From positions 248,001-312,000 of the forward strand of contig NZ_NSKC01000005.1 of NCBI RefSeq assembly GCF_002286985.1: DNA of 64,000 nt, read 5' to 3'. Each line of letters opens with the position of its first letter. The first letter of the stretch is position 1. Below, piece by piece: positions 52,191 through 60,431 of this stretch. The notes below the pieces were generated by a model. That model saw only the letters and a list, made by a program, of their open reading frames with translations. It had not been told where the DNA came from and did no database searches. Both the position numbers and the translations under genes were made by a program. This DNA comes from Halorubrum salipaludis (GTDB taxonomy: Archaea > Halobacteriota > Halobacteria > Halobacteriales > Haloferacaceae).

Positions 52191-52732
52191 AGCCCCTCGC
52201 CGCGAGTCGAACGCGGCGCGGACCGGTCCGCGGCCTCGAACGCGGGCCCGGCTTCGGCGGACCCGACGCTCGCGAGGGGAACACGGTCGCGTCCGGCGGT
52301 CGGCGATCGGCGGCGCGATCACCGGCGACACAGCGACGGCTGGAGAAGTCGGGATGCGGTCCGTCCCGCGGGGAACTCCCCAGCCGACGCGCGTTACGCG
52401 GTCGGGCGGACGGACCGTGTTTCCGGAATCCCGTAGCCGTTCCAGCCGAGGAGCGCGCCGCTGACGAGGGCGGCGGACGCCGAGACGGCGGAACGGAGGC
52501 GGGTCATACGTGGACTCCGGCGGCGCGAGGCGCCGTTACCGGTTCGGTATGTCGGGTAGTTATTAAATCTATGGCGGCCGTGTGACTCGGTAACTGTTGG
52601 CTTATATTCGGTGAGCGAGCGAATTGCGGCCGCGAATCCCGCGCAGATGACCCAGATCGGCCGGTTCCGGCGACGGCGAGACGACAGGCCTATGACGAAC
52701 GCCCGACCAGTTGCGCGTAAGCAGCCACCGTC
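52191..52732. other. Intergenic region between the small protein and aspS
   Basis: About 540 bases with no convincing gene apart from the tentative 37-residue frame at 52394-52507. An AT-richer part at 52555-52620 has promoter-like elements on both strands (ATTTAATA on minus, GGCTTATATTCGG on plus). The latter could contribute to aspS transcription. Confidence 0.4.
52394..52507 (-). CDS. Possible 37-residue membrane-associated peptide
   Basis: A short frame MTRLRSAVSASAALVSGALL...VRPTA with one hydrophobic segment and a basic N-terminus. An ATTTAATA element at 52559-52567 gives a possible promoter about 55 bases upstream. There is no family evidence, so it is reported as tentative. Confidence 0.3.
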   Translation of the reverse strand: MTRLRSAVSASAALVSGALLGWNGYGIPETRSVRPTA

Positions 52733-54037
52733 ATGATCGAGCGAATCCACACGTCGGACGTCGAACCGGACGCGGACGAGGTCGCCATCGCCGGCCACGT
52801 CCACGAGATCCGCGACCTGGGAGGCCTCGTCTTCCTCATCGTGCGCGACCGCGAGGGGCTCATCCAGATCGTCTTCAAGGAGGAGCGCGAGCCGGAGCTG
52901 TTCGAGGCCGTCCAAGACGTGGGCGCCGAGGACGTGGTCCGTGTCGTCGGCGAGCCACTGGAGAGCGATCAGGCGCCCGGCGGCGTCGAGATCGCCCCGA
53001 CCGAGTACGAGGTCATCGACGAGGCGGACTCCCCGCTCCCGCTGGAGATCTCGAAGGACATCGAGGTCGACCTCTCGACCCGGCTCGACAACCGCGCGCT
53101 CGACCTCCGCAAGCCGGAGACGCTCGCCGTGTTCACGCTCCGCTCGGAGCTGATGACGGCGATGGAGGAGTGGTTCGACGAGGAGGGGTTCGTCGACATC
53201 AAGACGCCGCTCATCTCGAAGGGCGGCGCCGAGGGCGGCGCGGAGCTGTTCCCGATCCTCTACTACAACCAGGACGCGTTCCTGTCGCAGAGCCCCCAGC
53301 TGTACAAGCAGATGCTGATGGCGTCGGGCTACGAGGCCGTCTACGAGACCGGCACCGCGTTCCGCGCCGAGGACTTCGCCACCTCCCGACACGTCTCCGA
53401 GATCGCGATGTTCGACGTGGAGCTGGCGTACATCGACGACCACGACGACGTGATGGACGTCCAGGAGGAGTCGCTGCGGTACGCGCTCCGCGAGGTCGCC
53501 GAGAACGCCGAACGCGAGCTCGACCTGCTCGACGTGGACCTGGATGTCCCGGAGGACGACTTCCCCCGGATCACCTTCGACGAGGCGCTCGACATCCTCG
53601 AGACCGAGTTCGGTCACTTCCCGGACGACCCGACTGACCTCGACACGAAGGGCGAGAAGCTGCTCGGCGAGCACTTCGAGGAGCAGGGCCACCCCGCGTT
53701 CTTCGTCGTCGGCTACCCCGACGAGAAGTTCTACTACATGCAGGACGTCGAGGGCGACGACATCGCCTCGCGGAAGTTCGATCTCATTTATAAGGGCCAG
53801 GAGCTCTCCTCGGGCGGCCAGCGCGAGCACGACGTCGAGCGCATGGTCGAGGTCATGGAGGAGGAGGGCGTCGAGACGGCCAACTTCGAGTTCTACATCG
53901 AGGCGCTCAGCTTCGGCACCCCGCCCCACGGCGGCTACGGGCTCGGCATCGACCGGCTCGTCCAGAAGGTCGCCGACCTGGACAACATCAAGGAGGCGAT
54001 CATGTTCCCGCGCGACCCGAACCGGCTGGAGCCCTGA
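52733..54037 (+). CDS. aspS: Aspartyl-tRNA(Asx) synthetase
   Basis: A 434-residue class IIb synthetase of the archaeal, often non-discriminating type (charges tRNA-Asp and possibly tRNA-Asn). The N-terminal OB anticodon-binding domain is at about 15-105 ([20 protein letters not shown]). The catalytic domain has motif 2 ([18 protein letters not shown]) and motif 3 ([17 protein letters not shown]). It lacks the bacterial GAD insertion. Length is standard for archaea. Whether Asn is also charged cannot be read here. Single gene. Confidence 0.97.
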   Translation: MIERIHTSDVEPDADEVAIAGHVHEIRDLGGLVFLIVRDREGLIQIVFKEEREPELFEAVQDVGAEDVVRVVGEPLESDQAPGGVEIAPTEYEVIDEADSPLPLEISKDIEVDLSTRLDNRALDLRKPETLAVFTLRSELMTAMEEWFDEEGFVDIKTPLISKGGAEGGAELFPILYYNQDAFLSQSPQLYKQMLMASGYEAVYETGTAFRAEDFATSRHVSEIAMFDVELAYIDDHDDVMDVQEESLRYALREVAENAERELDLLDVDLDVPEDDFPRITFDEALDILETEFGHFPDDPTDLDTKGEKLLGEHFEEQGHPAFFVVGYPDEKFYYMQDVEGDDIASRKFDLIYKGQELSSGGQREHDVERMVEVMEEEGVETANFEFYIEALSFGTPPHGGYGLGIDRLVQKVADLDNIKEAIMFPRDPNRLEP

Positions 54038-54291
54038 GGGGAGCGATCGTCTGACACGGTCGAACTCTTGATTCAGACGGACTTCTGATCGCCCTCCGTG
54101 AACCCCTGACACGATCCGCGGGCGAACCGTCGCTCGCGGGTCGCTCGCCGCGCTGTTTATAAGTAATGGCCGATGTCGCCGAATTCGGACTCTCAAGCCG
54201 CCTATCGGCGGTTAAACCGAGTTAAATCGGGCGAAACTCGGCCGAACGGCTTGGGGTATTAAAGGTGACAGCGGTCCGAGCGGGAACCGTC

Positions 54292-54591
54292 ATGAACGCG
54301 ATCCGAACGACGCTGATCGTGGCGCTCGCCACGGTGGTACTGATCGGGACCGGCGCGGCCGCCGGCGCCGTCGCGGCCGCTCCCGGACCGGACAATGGGT
54401 CCGGCGACGCGGGACCGCCGAGCGACCTCCCGGATCAGGTACCCGACTTCGTCGGCGACATCCTGAGTAGTGTGAACGACTTCATCGGCGGCGGGCTCGA
54501 CGACCTCGGCGAGACCGTGAGCGGGATCGCCGGCGACGGCGCCGGTGAGGACGAGAGCGCGGACGGCGAGACCGACGACGGGGGTGCGTAA
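54292..54591 (+). CDS. Small secreted or membrane-anchored protein
   Basis: A 99-residue protein with an N-terminal hydrophobic segment (TLIVALATVVLIGTGAAAGA) acting as a signal peptide or anchor, then a Gly/Asp-rich acidic domain (ISGIAGDGAGEDESAD-like). A GTATTAAAG element lies about 31 bases upstream. It is followed after one base by the DUF4382 lipoprotein gene, so the two form an operon. Function unknown. Confidence 0.65.
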   Translation: MNAIRTTLIVALATVVLIGTGAAAGAVAAAPGPDNGSGDAGPPSDLPDQVPDFVGDILSSVNDFIGGGLDDLGETVSGIAGDGAGEDESADGETDDGGA

Positions 54592-54592
54592 C

Positions 54593-55327
54593 GTGACGGA
54601 CCGCACGTCCGACCGTCTCGCGCTCGACCGACGGACGTACCTGCAGGCGACCGGCGCCGCCGCGCTCGGCGCGTCCGGCCTCGCCGGCTGCGTCGGCCGC
54701 GCGACCGGGACGCTCGCGACCGCAGTCACCGACCAGCCCGCCGACATCGGCGACTTCGAATCGCTCGTGGTCACCGTCGAGGGGATCTGGCTCGGTCCCG
54801 AGGGCGCCGAGAGCGGCGCGGAGGGGAATCAGACGGACGACGGGAGTGCGACCGACGACGGCGATGACGGTGCCGACGGCAACGAGACCGACGACGGAAG
54901 CGGGGCGGACGACGAAGACGATGGCGAAGAGGGCGAACCCTCCGGCCGCGAGTACCACGAGTTCGACGAGGCGCAGGAGGCCGACCTCGTCCAGCTACAG
55001 AACGGGGAGACGCAGCTGATCGACGAGCGAGAGCTGTCGGTCGGGACGTACCGGTTCCTCCAGCTCGACGTCTCGAACGTCGACGGCACCCTCGAAAGCG
55101 GCGACGAGGCCGAAGTCGACCTCCCGGGGAACGCGCCGCTGACGTTCAACGCGGAGTTCGAGGTGCGCGAGAACACCCGGACTGAGTTCACCGCCGACTT
55201 CGCCCCGGTCCGACGCGGCACCGGCGGGTACCTCCTGCGGCCGGTTCCGAGCGGGATCGAAGTCGACTACGAGGAGACGGACGGCGACTCCGGCGACGGG
55301 GACGGAACCGACGAGGAGTCGGGATAG
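54593..55327 (+). CDS. DUF4382 domain lipoprotein
   Basis: A 244-residue exported protein starting at GTG 54593. The signal contains LDRRTYLQATGAAALGASG and a lipobox LAGC, a Tat-lipoprotein pattern. The mature domain FESLVVTVEGIWLGPEG, VQLQNGETQLIDERELSVG and YRFLQLDVSNVDG matches DUF4382, a beta-sandwich found in archaeal and bacterial surface proteins. An acidic Asp/Gly linker (residues 75-120) interrupts it. It is co-transcribed with the small secreted protein just upstream. Confidence 0.82.
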   Translation: MTDRTSDRLALDRRTYLQATGAAALGASGLAGCVGRATGTLATAVTDQPADIGDFESLVVTVEGIWLGPEGAESGAEGNQTDDGSATDDGDDGADGNETDDGSGADDEDDGEEGEPSGREYHEFDEAQEADLVQLQNGETQLIDERELSVGTYRFLQLDVSNVDGTLESGDEAEVDLPGNAPLTFNAEFEVRENTRTEFTADFAPVRRGTGGYLLRPVPSGIEVDYEETDGDSGDGDGTDEESG

Positions 55328-55540
55328 CCGGCGGCGCGTCGCGTTCCCCTCGGTCCCCCGTTGAAGCCGCGACCGACCGCGGCTTCGGGGTCAGGGTTGG
55401 GAGCGGTCCCGGGATTCGGGGACCAGGGGAATGCACGCTCGCGTCGGTCCCCCGTCGGAGGCACACGACCCGTTCGATCGTCCCGCCGCGGTTCGACGCG
55501 TCGGGACGGTCGGGTTTCGTTCGACGTGACGCAGCGAGAA

Positions 55541-55588
55541 GACGCGAGACGACGCGAGATGCTGCGATAGACGCGAGACGACGCGAGA
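55541..55588. repeat. Tandem direct repeats GACGCGAGACGACGCGAGA
   Basis: A perfect 19-bp repeat occurs at 55541-55559 and again at 55570-55588, 29 bases apart, each built from a shorter GACGCGAGA unit. It lies in the 284-base gap between the DUF4382 gene and the VTT-domain gene, in which I see no coding sequence. Confidence 0.7.
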
Positions 55589-55611
55589 GACGCACACCGC
55601 ACTCGCGCCGA

Positions 55612-56289
55612 TCACGCGGTCGGCGACGCGCGATCTCTTATAAACGTCCGATACAGCGGCCCGGCGAGCAGCAGCGCTCCGAGGCCGGCCATCGCGACCA
55701 ACACGGTCGGATCGATCGCGGCGACGCCCCCGGCCGCGAGCCGGGTGACGGAGACACCGATCGCGACGCCGACGACCGCCCACGGCAACTCGCCGAGGGC
55801 CGTGCCGACGAGCAGCGACCGGAGACCGATTCCCGACCCGCCCGCGGCGACCGAGACGGCGTCAGAGGGGACCGGCAGCAGCCGCGTCGCGGTGACGGCC
55901 CGGACACCTCCGGTAGCGTCGGCCAGTCGCTCGCCCGCGCCGCAGAGCCGGTCGGCCGTCCGCGAGCCTTCTCGGGCCCGAGTGCGTCCGATCCGCGCGA
56001 ACCAGTACGGCGGGAGCGCCGTCGCGACCATCGCGGCGACGCCGACGGGGAGCCCGACCCACCCGTACCCGTAGCCGGCGACCACCGCGAGCAGCGTCGT
56101 CGGCCAGGCGAGGAACGGCCGGACCGCCGTCAGCGCGACCAGCGCGGCGCCGAACCGGATCGGATCGTCGGCGAGCCACGTCAGCGGCCCGAGCACGGCG
56201 CCGGGGGAGACGACCCACGCGGCCGCCGCGAACGCGGCCAGCGTACCCCCCGCGAGCGCGTACCCGACGATTCCGGTTCGGCGATTCAC
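55612..56289 (-). CDS. VTT/TVP38-TMEM64 (DedA-like) family membrane protein
   Basis: A 225-residue polytopic protein from a GTG start. It contains six or so helices and the family pattern ALTAVRPFLAWPTTLLAVVA with a re-entrant stretch, and ARIGRTRAREGSRTADRL followed by ATRLLPVPSDAVSVAAGGSG, typical of TVP38/TMEM64 (VTT) proteins. Homologues are lipid scramblases or transporters. A GCGTTTATC element lies about 31 bases upstream. Role unknown here. Confidence 0.82.
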   Translation of the reverse strand: MNRRTGIVGYALAGGTLAAFAAAAWVVSPGAVLGPLTWLADDPIRFGAALVALTAVRPFLAWPTTLLAVVAGYGYGWVGLPVGVAAMVATALPPYWFARIGRTRAREGSRTADRLCGAGERLADATGGVRAVTATRLLPVPSDAVSVAAGGSGIGLRSLLVGTALGELPWAVVGVAIGVSVTRLAAGGVAAIDPTVLVAMAGLGALLLAGPLYRTFIRDRASPTA

Positions 56290-56346
56290 GAACGCCGGTG
56301 CTCTCTCGGACGATAAACGCTTTGTGGAGTCGACCCCGCCTCGGCC

Positions 56347-56874
56347 TCACTCATCGAGGAGCTCCCGACGGAACGCCGGGGAGAGGTGCTCCCGCTGCCA
56401 CGCCTCGATCGCGGCCTCGTCGAGGCGGCTCGCCCAGAGCGCGAGCAGGCCGACCGCGAAGGCGACTCCGGGGAGGATCAGGACGGCGGCGTCGACGAAC
56501 AGCTCCGGCCGAAAGAGGAAGCGGGCGATCCGGTCGCGGAACGCGCCCCACGCCGGCCCGAACGCGACCCATCGGAACGCGGTCGGGACGACCGCCACTG
56601 TGACGACCGGGTAGACGAGCGCGTCCGTCACCGGCCCGCCCTTGCCCCGGGCGAACGCGGCAGCGTAGAACCCCCAGCAGGCCAGCGACGCGACCGCCGA
56701 CGCGACTCTCCGAGGCCCGTCCGGCGCGCCGTGATCGAGGGCGCCGAGTCCGAACAGGAGGGCCGCCGCGCCGACGTAGCCGAGCAGGCAGGCGAGCGCG
56801 CCCCCGAGGAGGACGCCTGCGTGAGCGGTCCGCGACTGGTTCGCGAACGGGGTCAGACCGATCGGAAGCGCCAT
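56347..56874 (-). CDS. Membrane protein of unknown function
   Basis: A 175-residue protein with four predicted helices (AHAGVLLGGALACLLGYVGA, ASAVASLACWGFYAAAFARG, ALVYPVVTVAVVPTAFRWVA, LFVDAAVLILPGVAFAVGLL) and a charged C-terminal tail (WQREHLSPAFRRELLDE). It has no recognisable domain. It is transcribed towards the VTT gene. Confidence 0.7.
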   Translation of the reverse strand: MALPIGLTPFANQSRTAHAGVLLGGALACLLGYVGAAALLFGLGALDHGAPDGPRRVASAVASLACWGFYAAAFARGKGGPVTDALVYPVVTVAVVPTAFRWVAFGPAWGAFRDRIARFLFRPELFVDAAVLILPGVAFAVGLLALWASRLDEAAIEAWQREHLSPAFRRELLDE

Positions 56875-56990
56875 GGCCGGAGGATGCGGCCGGCCGGCGG
56901 TTGAAGGTTGCGAGTCGACCGACGGCCCGAAGTCGGGACGCGGGAGATCGAATCGGGACGCCGAGCGGCCTCGCGTTTCTCGACTCTCGC

Positions 56991-57052
56991 GCTCCCCGAC
57001 TCACGACAGCTCCCCGACCACGACAGCTTCCCGACTCACGAGAGCTTCCCGA
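56991..57052. repeat. 17-18-bp imperfect tandem repeat overlapping the 3' end of nadK
   Basis: Three units close to GCTCCCCGACTCACGACA occur at 56991, 57009 and 57026, with a partial fourth at 57044. The third unit contains the stop codon and last codons of the NAD kinase gene (minus strand), so the repeat set defines the end of the protein. Confidence 0.7.
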
Positions 57053-57863
57053 GCGCCTCGAAGAAGTCGGAGGGGGGTCCCGCGATCCGCATCGGCGGGG
57101 TCGTGCGCTCGACGGTCACCTCGGTCGGAGCGGGGAGCGTCGTCGTGTTCCGGCCGTCGCTGGCGACGACGGCCTCCTCCACTCCCTCCACCGCCACGGT
57201 CACGGTCGCGTCGGCGTCGACCACGAGCGGGGGCATCCCCTCGTCGGCGACCATCTCGTTGACGACGAGCCCGCTCACGCCGGGGTGAACGAGCGGACCG
57301 CCCTCAGAGAGGTTGTACGCGGTCGAGCCGGTCGGCGTCGCGACGAGGACCCCGTCGGCGTGCCCGCCCGCGTACCGGCTCCCGTCCACGCGCACCTCGT
57401 AGTCGATCCCGGCGCCCGGACCCCGCCGGCCGCCCTGGATCACAACCTCGTTGGCGGCGGGGACGGAGGTCCACCCGTCGGCCCGGGCGGCGAGCCGCGG
57501 GGCCTCCCGTACGTCCATCTCCCCGCGGTCGAACGCCTCGACCTCCGAGAGGACGGCCGCCGCGGCGTCTTCCGGCGGAACGGCGTTGAGGAAGCCGACC
57601 TCTCCGAGGTTGACGCCCACGATCGGGGTGTCGCCGGCGTTGCGCGCGACGAAGAGGAACGTCCCGTCGCCGCCGACCGCGACCGCGAGGTCGCAGTCGG
57701 TGAGCGCGTCGACCGGGCGACCGGCATCCGGCTCGTCGAGGGCGTCGGCGGTCTCCGCGTCGAGCCAGACCGACGCCCCGGCGCCGGCGACCGCGTCGCG
57801 CAGCTCCTCGGCGACGGCGACCGCGCGCTCGCTCCCCTTCCGCGCCACGATTCCGACCTCCAT
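57036..57863 (-). CDS. nadK: NAD kinase
   Basis: A 275-residue ATP-NAD kinase making NADP. The GGDGT motif is in AVAVGGDGTFLFVARN, and the second family motif in ADGVLVATPTGSTAYNLSEG. Length and spacing are normal. ATG 57863 gives MEVGIVARKG; the upstream frame is longer but lacks support. The C-terminus ends within the tandem repeat. Cytoplasmic, essential housekeeping function. Confidence 0.95.
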   Translation of the reverse strand: MEVGIVARKGSERAVAVAEELRDAVAGAGASVWLDAETADALDEPDAGRPVDALTDCDLAVAVGGDGTFLFVARNAGDTPIVGVNLGEVGFLNAVPPEDAAAAVLSEVEAFDRGEMDVREAPRLAARADGWTSVPAANEVVIQGGRRGPGAGIDYEVRVDGSRYAGGHADGVLVATPTGSTAYNLSEGGPLVHPGVSGLVVNEMVADEGMPPLVVDADATVTVAVEGVEEAVVASDGRNTTTLPAPTEVTVERTTPPMRIAGPPSDFFEALGKLS

Positions 57864-57955
57864 GCGCCACCGATTCTCGCCGCCCGACAAAAGGATGCGG
57901 ACATCGGACCGCGGTTCCGGAAAGTTTCAAGCCGCCCGCCCGCCTTGCGGGAACC

Positions 57956-57988
57956 ATGTCGACCCCCCACGGCCGACCGGAACCATGA
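57956..57988 (+). CDS. Tentative 10-residue leaderless upstream ORF of the KaiC-like gene
   Basis: An ATG at 57956 lies about 30 bases after an AAGTTTCAAG promoter-like box (57921-57930), the position expected of a leaderless start. It encodes MSTPHGRPEP and stops at TGA 57986-57988, overlapping the KaiC-like ATG at 57985 as ATGA. It may be a short translated leader coupling ribosomes to the main gene, or non-functional. Confidence 0.35.
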   Translation: MSTPHGRPEP

Positions 57989-59502
57989 GCGAGGAGGACG
58001 ACTGGTTCGAGCGCGCGCTGCGGGACATCGACGCGGACAGCGACGCGGTCGACGACGGGGAGACGGACGATAGCGACGGGGCGAGAGGAGACGCCGAAGC
58101 GGGAGACGAGGCACCGGATGGCGAGGCCCCGGACGAAGGGCCGGACAGCGGGGCCTCCGAATCCGAGGGAGCCGGCGAGCGCGACGACGAGCGCGGGAGC
58201 GACCCGTTCGGCGGGATCCGCGAGGGCGAGCGGGACCCCGAGCGAGACGCCCCCGGTGACCTCGCCGAGGGTAATTTCGGCGATGAGGGGTTCGGTGATG
58301 GCGACTCGGATGGAGGCGATTTCGACGCGGACGATTCCGACGCGGGCGCTTTCGACGGCGACGACTTGGATAGCGACGCGTTCGGCGGCGACGAATCGGA
58401 AGGCGATCCGTTCGGCGGCGGCCCGTCCGAAGACGAGCCGCCCGGCGAGGGGTTCGGCGGCGGATCGTTCGGCGAGGACGACCCGTTCGGCGGCGGATCG
58501 GCGGCGGGCGAGGCCGCGGAACCGACCGACCTAGGCGGGGGTTTCGGCGGCGGATCGTTCGGCGAGGACGACCCGTTCGGCGGCGGCGGGAGCGCCCCGG
58601 GCGGCGGACCGACCGGCGGTGGACCGGGCGGCGGACAGACCGGCGGCGGACCGGCGGGCGGATCGGCGGACCCCTTCGGCGGATATCGGGGGGACGCCCC
58701 GGGCGGATCTGGAGGCCCGAACGACGCGGGGTTCGGCGAGTTCGGCGGGGAGGGCGGCGACCCGTCGCCGGAGTTCGACGCCGACCCCGACGACTTCGAG
58801 TCGTCCATCGAGCGCACCGACGTCGGGATCGAGGGGCTCGACGAGATGATCCTCGGCGGGGTCCCGCGTCGCTCGCTTTTGTCGGTCATCGGCGGCGCCG
58901 GGACCGGGAAGACGACGTTTGCCCTCCAGTTCCTCAACGAGGCGCTCGAATCCGACCGGAAGGGGGTGTACATCACCCTCGAACAGACCCGCGAGTCGAT
59001 CCTCGCGACGGCCGAGGAGAAGGGGTGGTCGTTCCGCGAGCACGCCGACGAGGACCGGCTCGCGGTGGTCGCCATCGACCCGATCGAGATGGCGAACTCG
59101 CTGGCGTCGATCCGGAACGACCTTGTCCGGCTCATCGCCGAGTTCGACGCGGACCGGCTGGTGCTCGACTCCGTCTCCCTCCTTGAGATGATGTACGACC
59201 ACCCGGCGAAGCGCCGCTCGGAGGTGTTCGGGTTCACCCGGTCGCTGAAGGAGGCGGGCGTCACCACCCTGCTCACCTCCGAGGCGAGCGAGCGGAACCC
59301 CTTCGCCTCCAGGCACGGGATCGTCGAGTACCTCACCGACGCGGTGTTCGTACTCCAGTACATCCGCGGCACCGACTTCCGGGAGACGCGCCTCGCCGTC
59401 GAGATCCAGAAGATCCGCGACGCGAACCACTCCCGGCAGTCGAAGCCGTACGAGATCACCGACACCGGCATCTCTGTGTACGGGCAGGCGAACATCTTCT
59501 GA
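57985..59502 (+). CDS. KaiC/RecA-superfamily ATPase with disordered FG-rich N-terminal region
   Basis: A 505-residue protein in two parts. Residues 1-275 are low complexity: acidic, then Gly-rich with repeated DPFGG and FGGGSFGEDDPF units. Residues 278-505 are a single KaiC-like domain: ERTDVGIEGLDEMILGG, Walker A VIGGAGTGKTTFALQF (about 303-311), Walker B RLVLDSVSLLEM and a C-terminal arginine-containing IQKIRDANHSRQSKPYEIT. This family covers RadA-like, GvpD-like and circadian-type signalling ATPases in archaea, so the biological role is open. The reading frame extends upstream of 57985, but only because of compositional bias. Confidence 0.88.
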   Translation: MSEEDDWFERALRDIDADSDAVDDGETDDSDGARGDAEAGDEAPDGEAPDEGPDSGASESEGAGERDDERGSDPFGGIREGERDPERDAPGDLAEGNFGDEGFGDGDSDGGDFDADDSDAGAFDGDDLDSDAFGGDESEGDPFGGGPSEDEPPGEGFGGGSFGEDDPFGGGSAAGEAAEPTDLGGGFGGGSFGEDDPFGGGGSAPGGGPTGGGPGGGQTGGGPAGGSADPFGGYRGDAPGGSGGPNDAGFGEFGGEGGDPSPEFDADPDDFESSIERTDVGIEGLDEMILGGVPRRSLLSVIGGAGTGKTTFALQFLNEALESDRKGVYITLEQTRESILATAEEKGWSFREHADEDRLAVVAIDPIEMANSLASIRNDLVRLIAEFDADRLVLDSVSLLEMMYDHPAKRRSEVFGFTRSLKEAGVTTLLTSEASERNPFASRHGIVEYLTDAVFVLQYIRGTDFRETRLAVEIQKIRDANHSRQSKPYEITDTGISVYGQANIF

Positions 59503-59564
59503 ACCCGCCGACGAACGGGCCCGCGCGGCGGACTTTTAAGAGTCGGACTGAGCAACGAACGCCC

Positions 59565-59999
59565 GTGTCTCCCGAGAACGCCCCCCTCTCCTCCTCCTCG
59601 CTCTTCCCATCTCGTCGAGCAGTCGGGATCGGCCTGCTCGCCGGTCTCGCTCACCTGATCGTCGTCGCCGCGCTCACCGAGTGGTTCGATCTCTCGTTCG
59701 GTCGCAACCCGTTCCTCGTCTACGTCGCCGTCGGCGCCCTGTCGCTCGGGGCGCTCCCGGCCGCGCTCTTCGTCGAACACCGGCTCGTCGCCCCGTCGAT
59801 CGCGGTCGCCCTCGCGCTCGTCGCGTCGACGTACGGGACGTGGTCGGTGTACGTCGCGCCGGAGACGATCCCGACTCCGGTCGGCCCGACGCCGTTGGGG
59901 TGGTACCTGATCGGGTGGGTCGCGGTGGTCGGGGTGGCGCTGATCGCTGGCGGCGTGGAGTACGGCATCCGTCGGGCGATGGTCGCGCGAGGCGAGTGA
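59565..59999 (+). CDS. Four-helix membrane protein of unknown function
   Basis: A 144-residue protein starting at GTG 59565, with a CTTTTAAG box about 28 bases before it (leaderless). Helices include AVGIGLLAGLAHLIVVAAL, FLVYVAVGALSLGALPAAL, VAPSIAVALALVASTYGTW and LIGWVAVVGVALIAGGVEYG. It ends in a basic tail. It resembles other short haloarchaeal membrane proteins, without known function. Confidence 0.7.
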   Translation: MSPENAPLSSSSLFPSRRAVGIGLLAGLAHLIVVAALTEWFDLSFGRNPFLVYVAVGALSLGALPAALFVEHRLVAPSIAVALALVASTYGTWSVYVAPETIPTPVGPTPLGWYLIGWVAVVGVALIAGGVEYGIRRAMVARGE

Positions 60000-60015
60000 G
60001 AGGGTACTACAGTCG

Positions 60016-60057
60016 GGTGATTTCTCTCACTACGTTCGAGAAATGCACCGTCCGGGA
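60016..60057. repeat. Copy A of a 42-bp direct repeat containing the 3' end of tRNA-Gly
   Basis: The 42 bases at 60016-60057 are identical to 60242-60283. The second half (from the GCACCGTCC segment) is the last 14 nucleotides, reading the plus strand, of the tRNA-Gly gene. Copy A sits upstream as a remnant without the rest of the tRNA. Confidence 0.85.
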
Positions 60058-60158
60058 GTCACGCGAGCGAAGCGAGCGTGACAACGGACGGTACACGACC
60101 GGAGGGAGTTTGCCGAGCGAAGCGAGGCAAACGTCGACTGACGGAGTCAGTCGGAAGT

Positions 60159-60179
60159 GCACCGTCCGGGAATTGAACC
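60159..60179. repeat. 21-bp copy of the tRNA-Gly 3' end
   Basis: GCACCGTCCGGGAATTGAAC plus one further base matches the acceptor and T-arm end of the intact tRNA-Gly at 60271-60291. An inverted copy of the T-arm (GGGTTCAATTCC, 60226-60237) lies between them. It looks like a partial duplication of the tRNA 3' end. Confidence 0.8.
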
Positions 60180-60269
60180 AAAATCAGACGTGCTCGCTCA
60201 CTGCGTTCGCTGCGCGCGACTGATAGGGTTCAATTCCGTCCGGTGATTTCTCTCACTACGTTCGAGAAA

Positions 60270-60340
60270 TGCACCGTCCGGGAATTGAACCCGGGCTATT
60301 AGCTTGGGAAGCTAATGTCCTACCACTGGACCAACGGTGC
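60270..60340 (-). tRNA. tRNA-Gly (anticodon CCC)
   Basis: Acceptor stem GCACCGT/ACGGTGC, discriminator A. D-arm with TGGTCCAGTGGTAGGACA; anticodon stem TTAGC/GCTAA with loop TTCCCAA, giving CCC (glycine). T-arm CCGGG-TTCAATT-CCCGG. CCA is not encoded. The flank just beyond the 3' end contains partial copies of the same end. Confidence 0.95.
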
Positions 60341-60431
60341 TCACTCGGCAGTATCCGACCTTCCCACTTGAACGTAGCGTTTCCGGTGCCGCGAGCCACA
60401 CGCTTAACCCGCCGCCGGCGGACTCCACCCC

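Noticed and set aside
59999-60270. A second full tRNA gene
   Set aside because: Only the 3' end (acceptor and T-arm) is duplicated; the anticodon and D-arms are missing.
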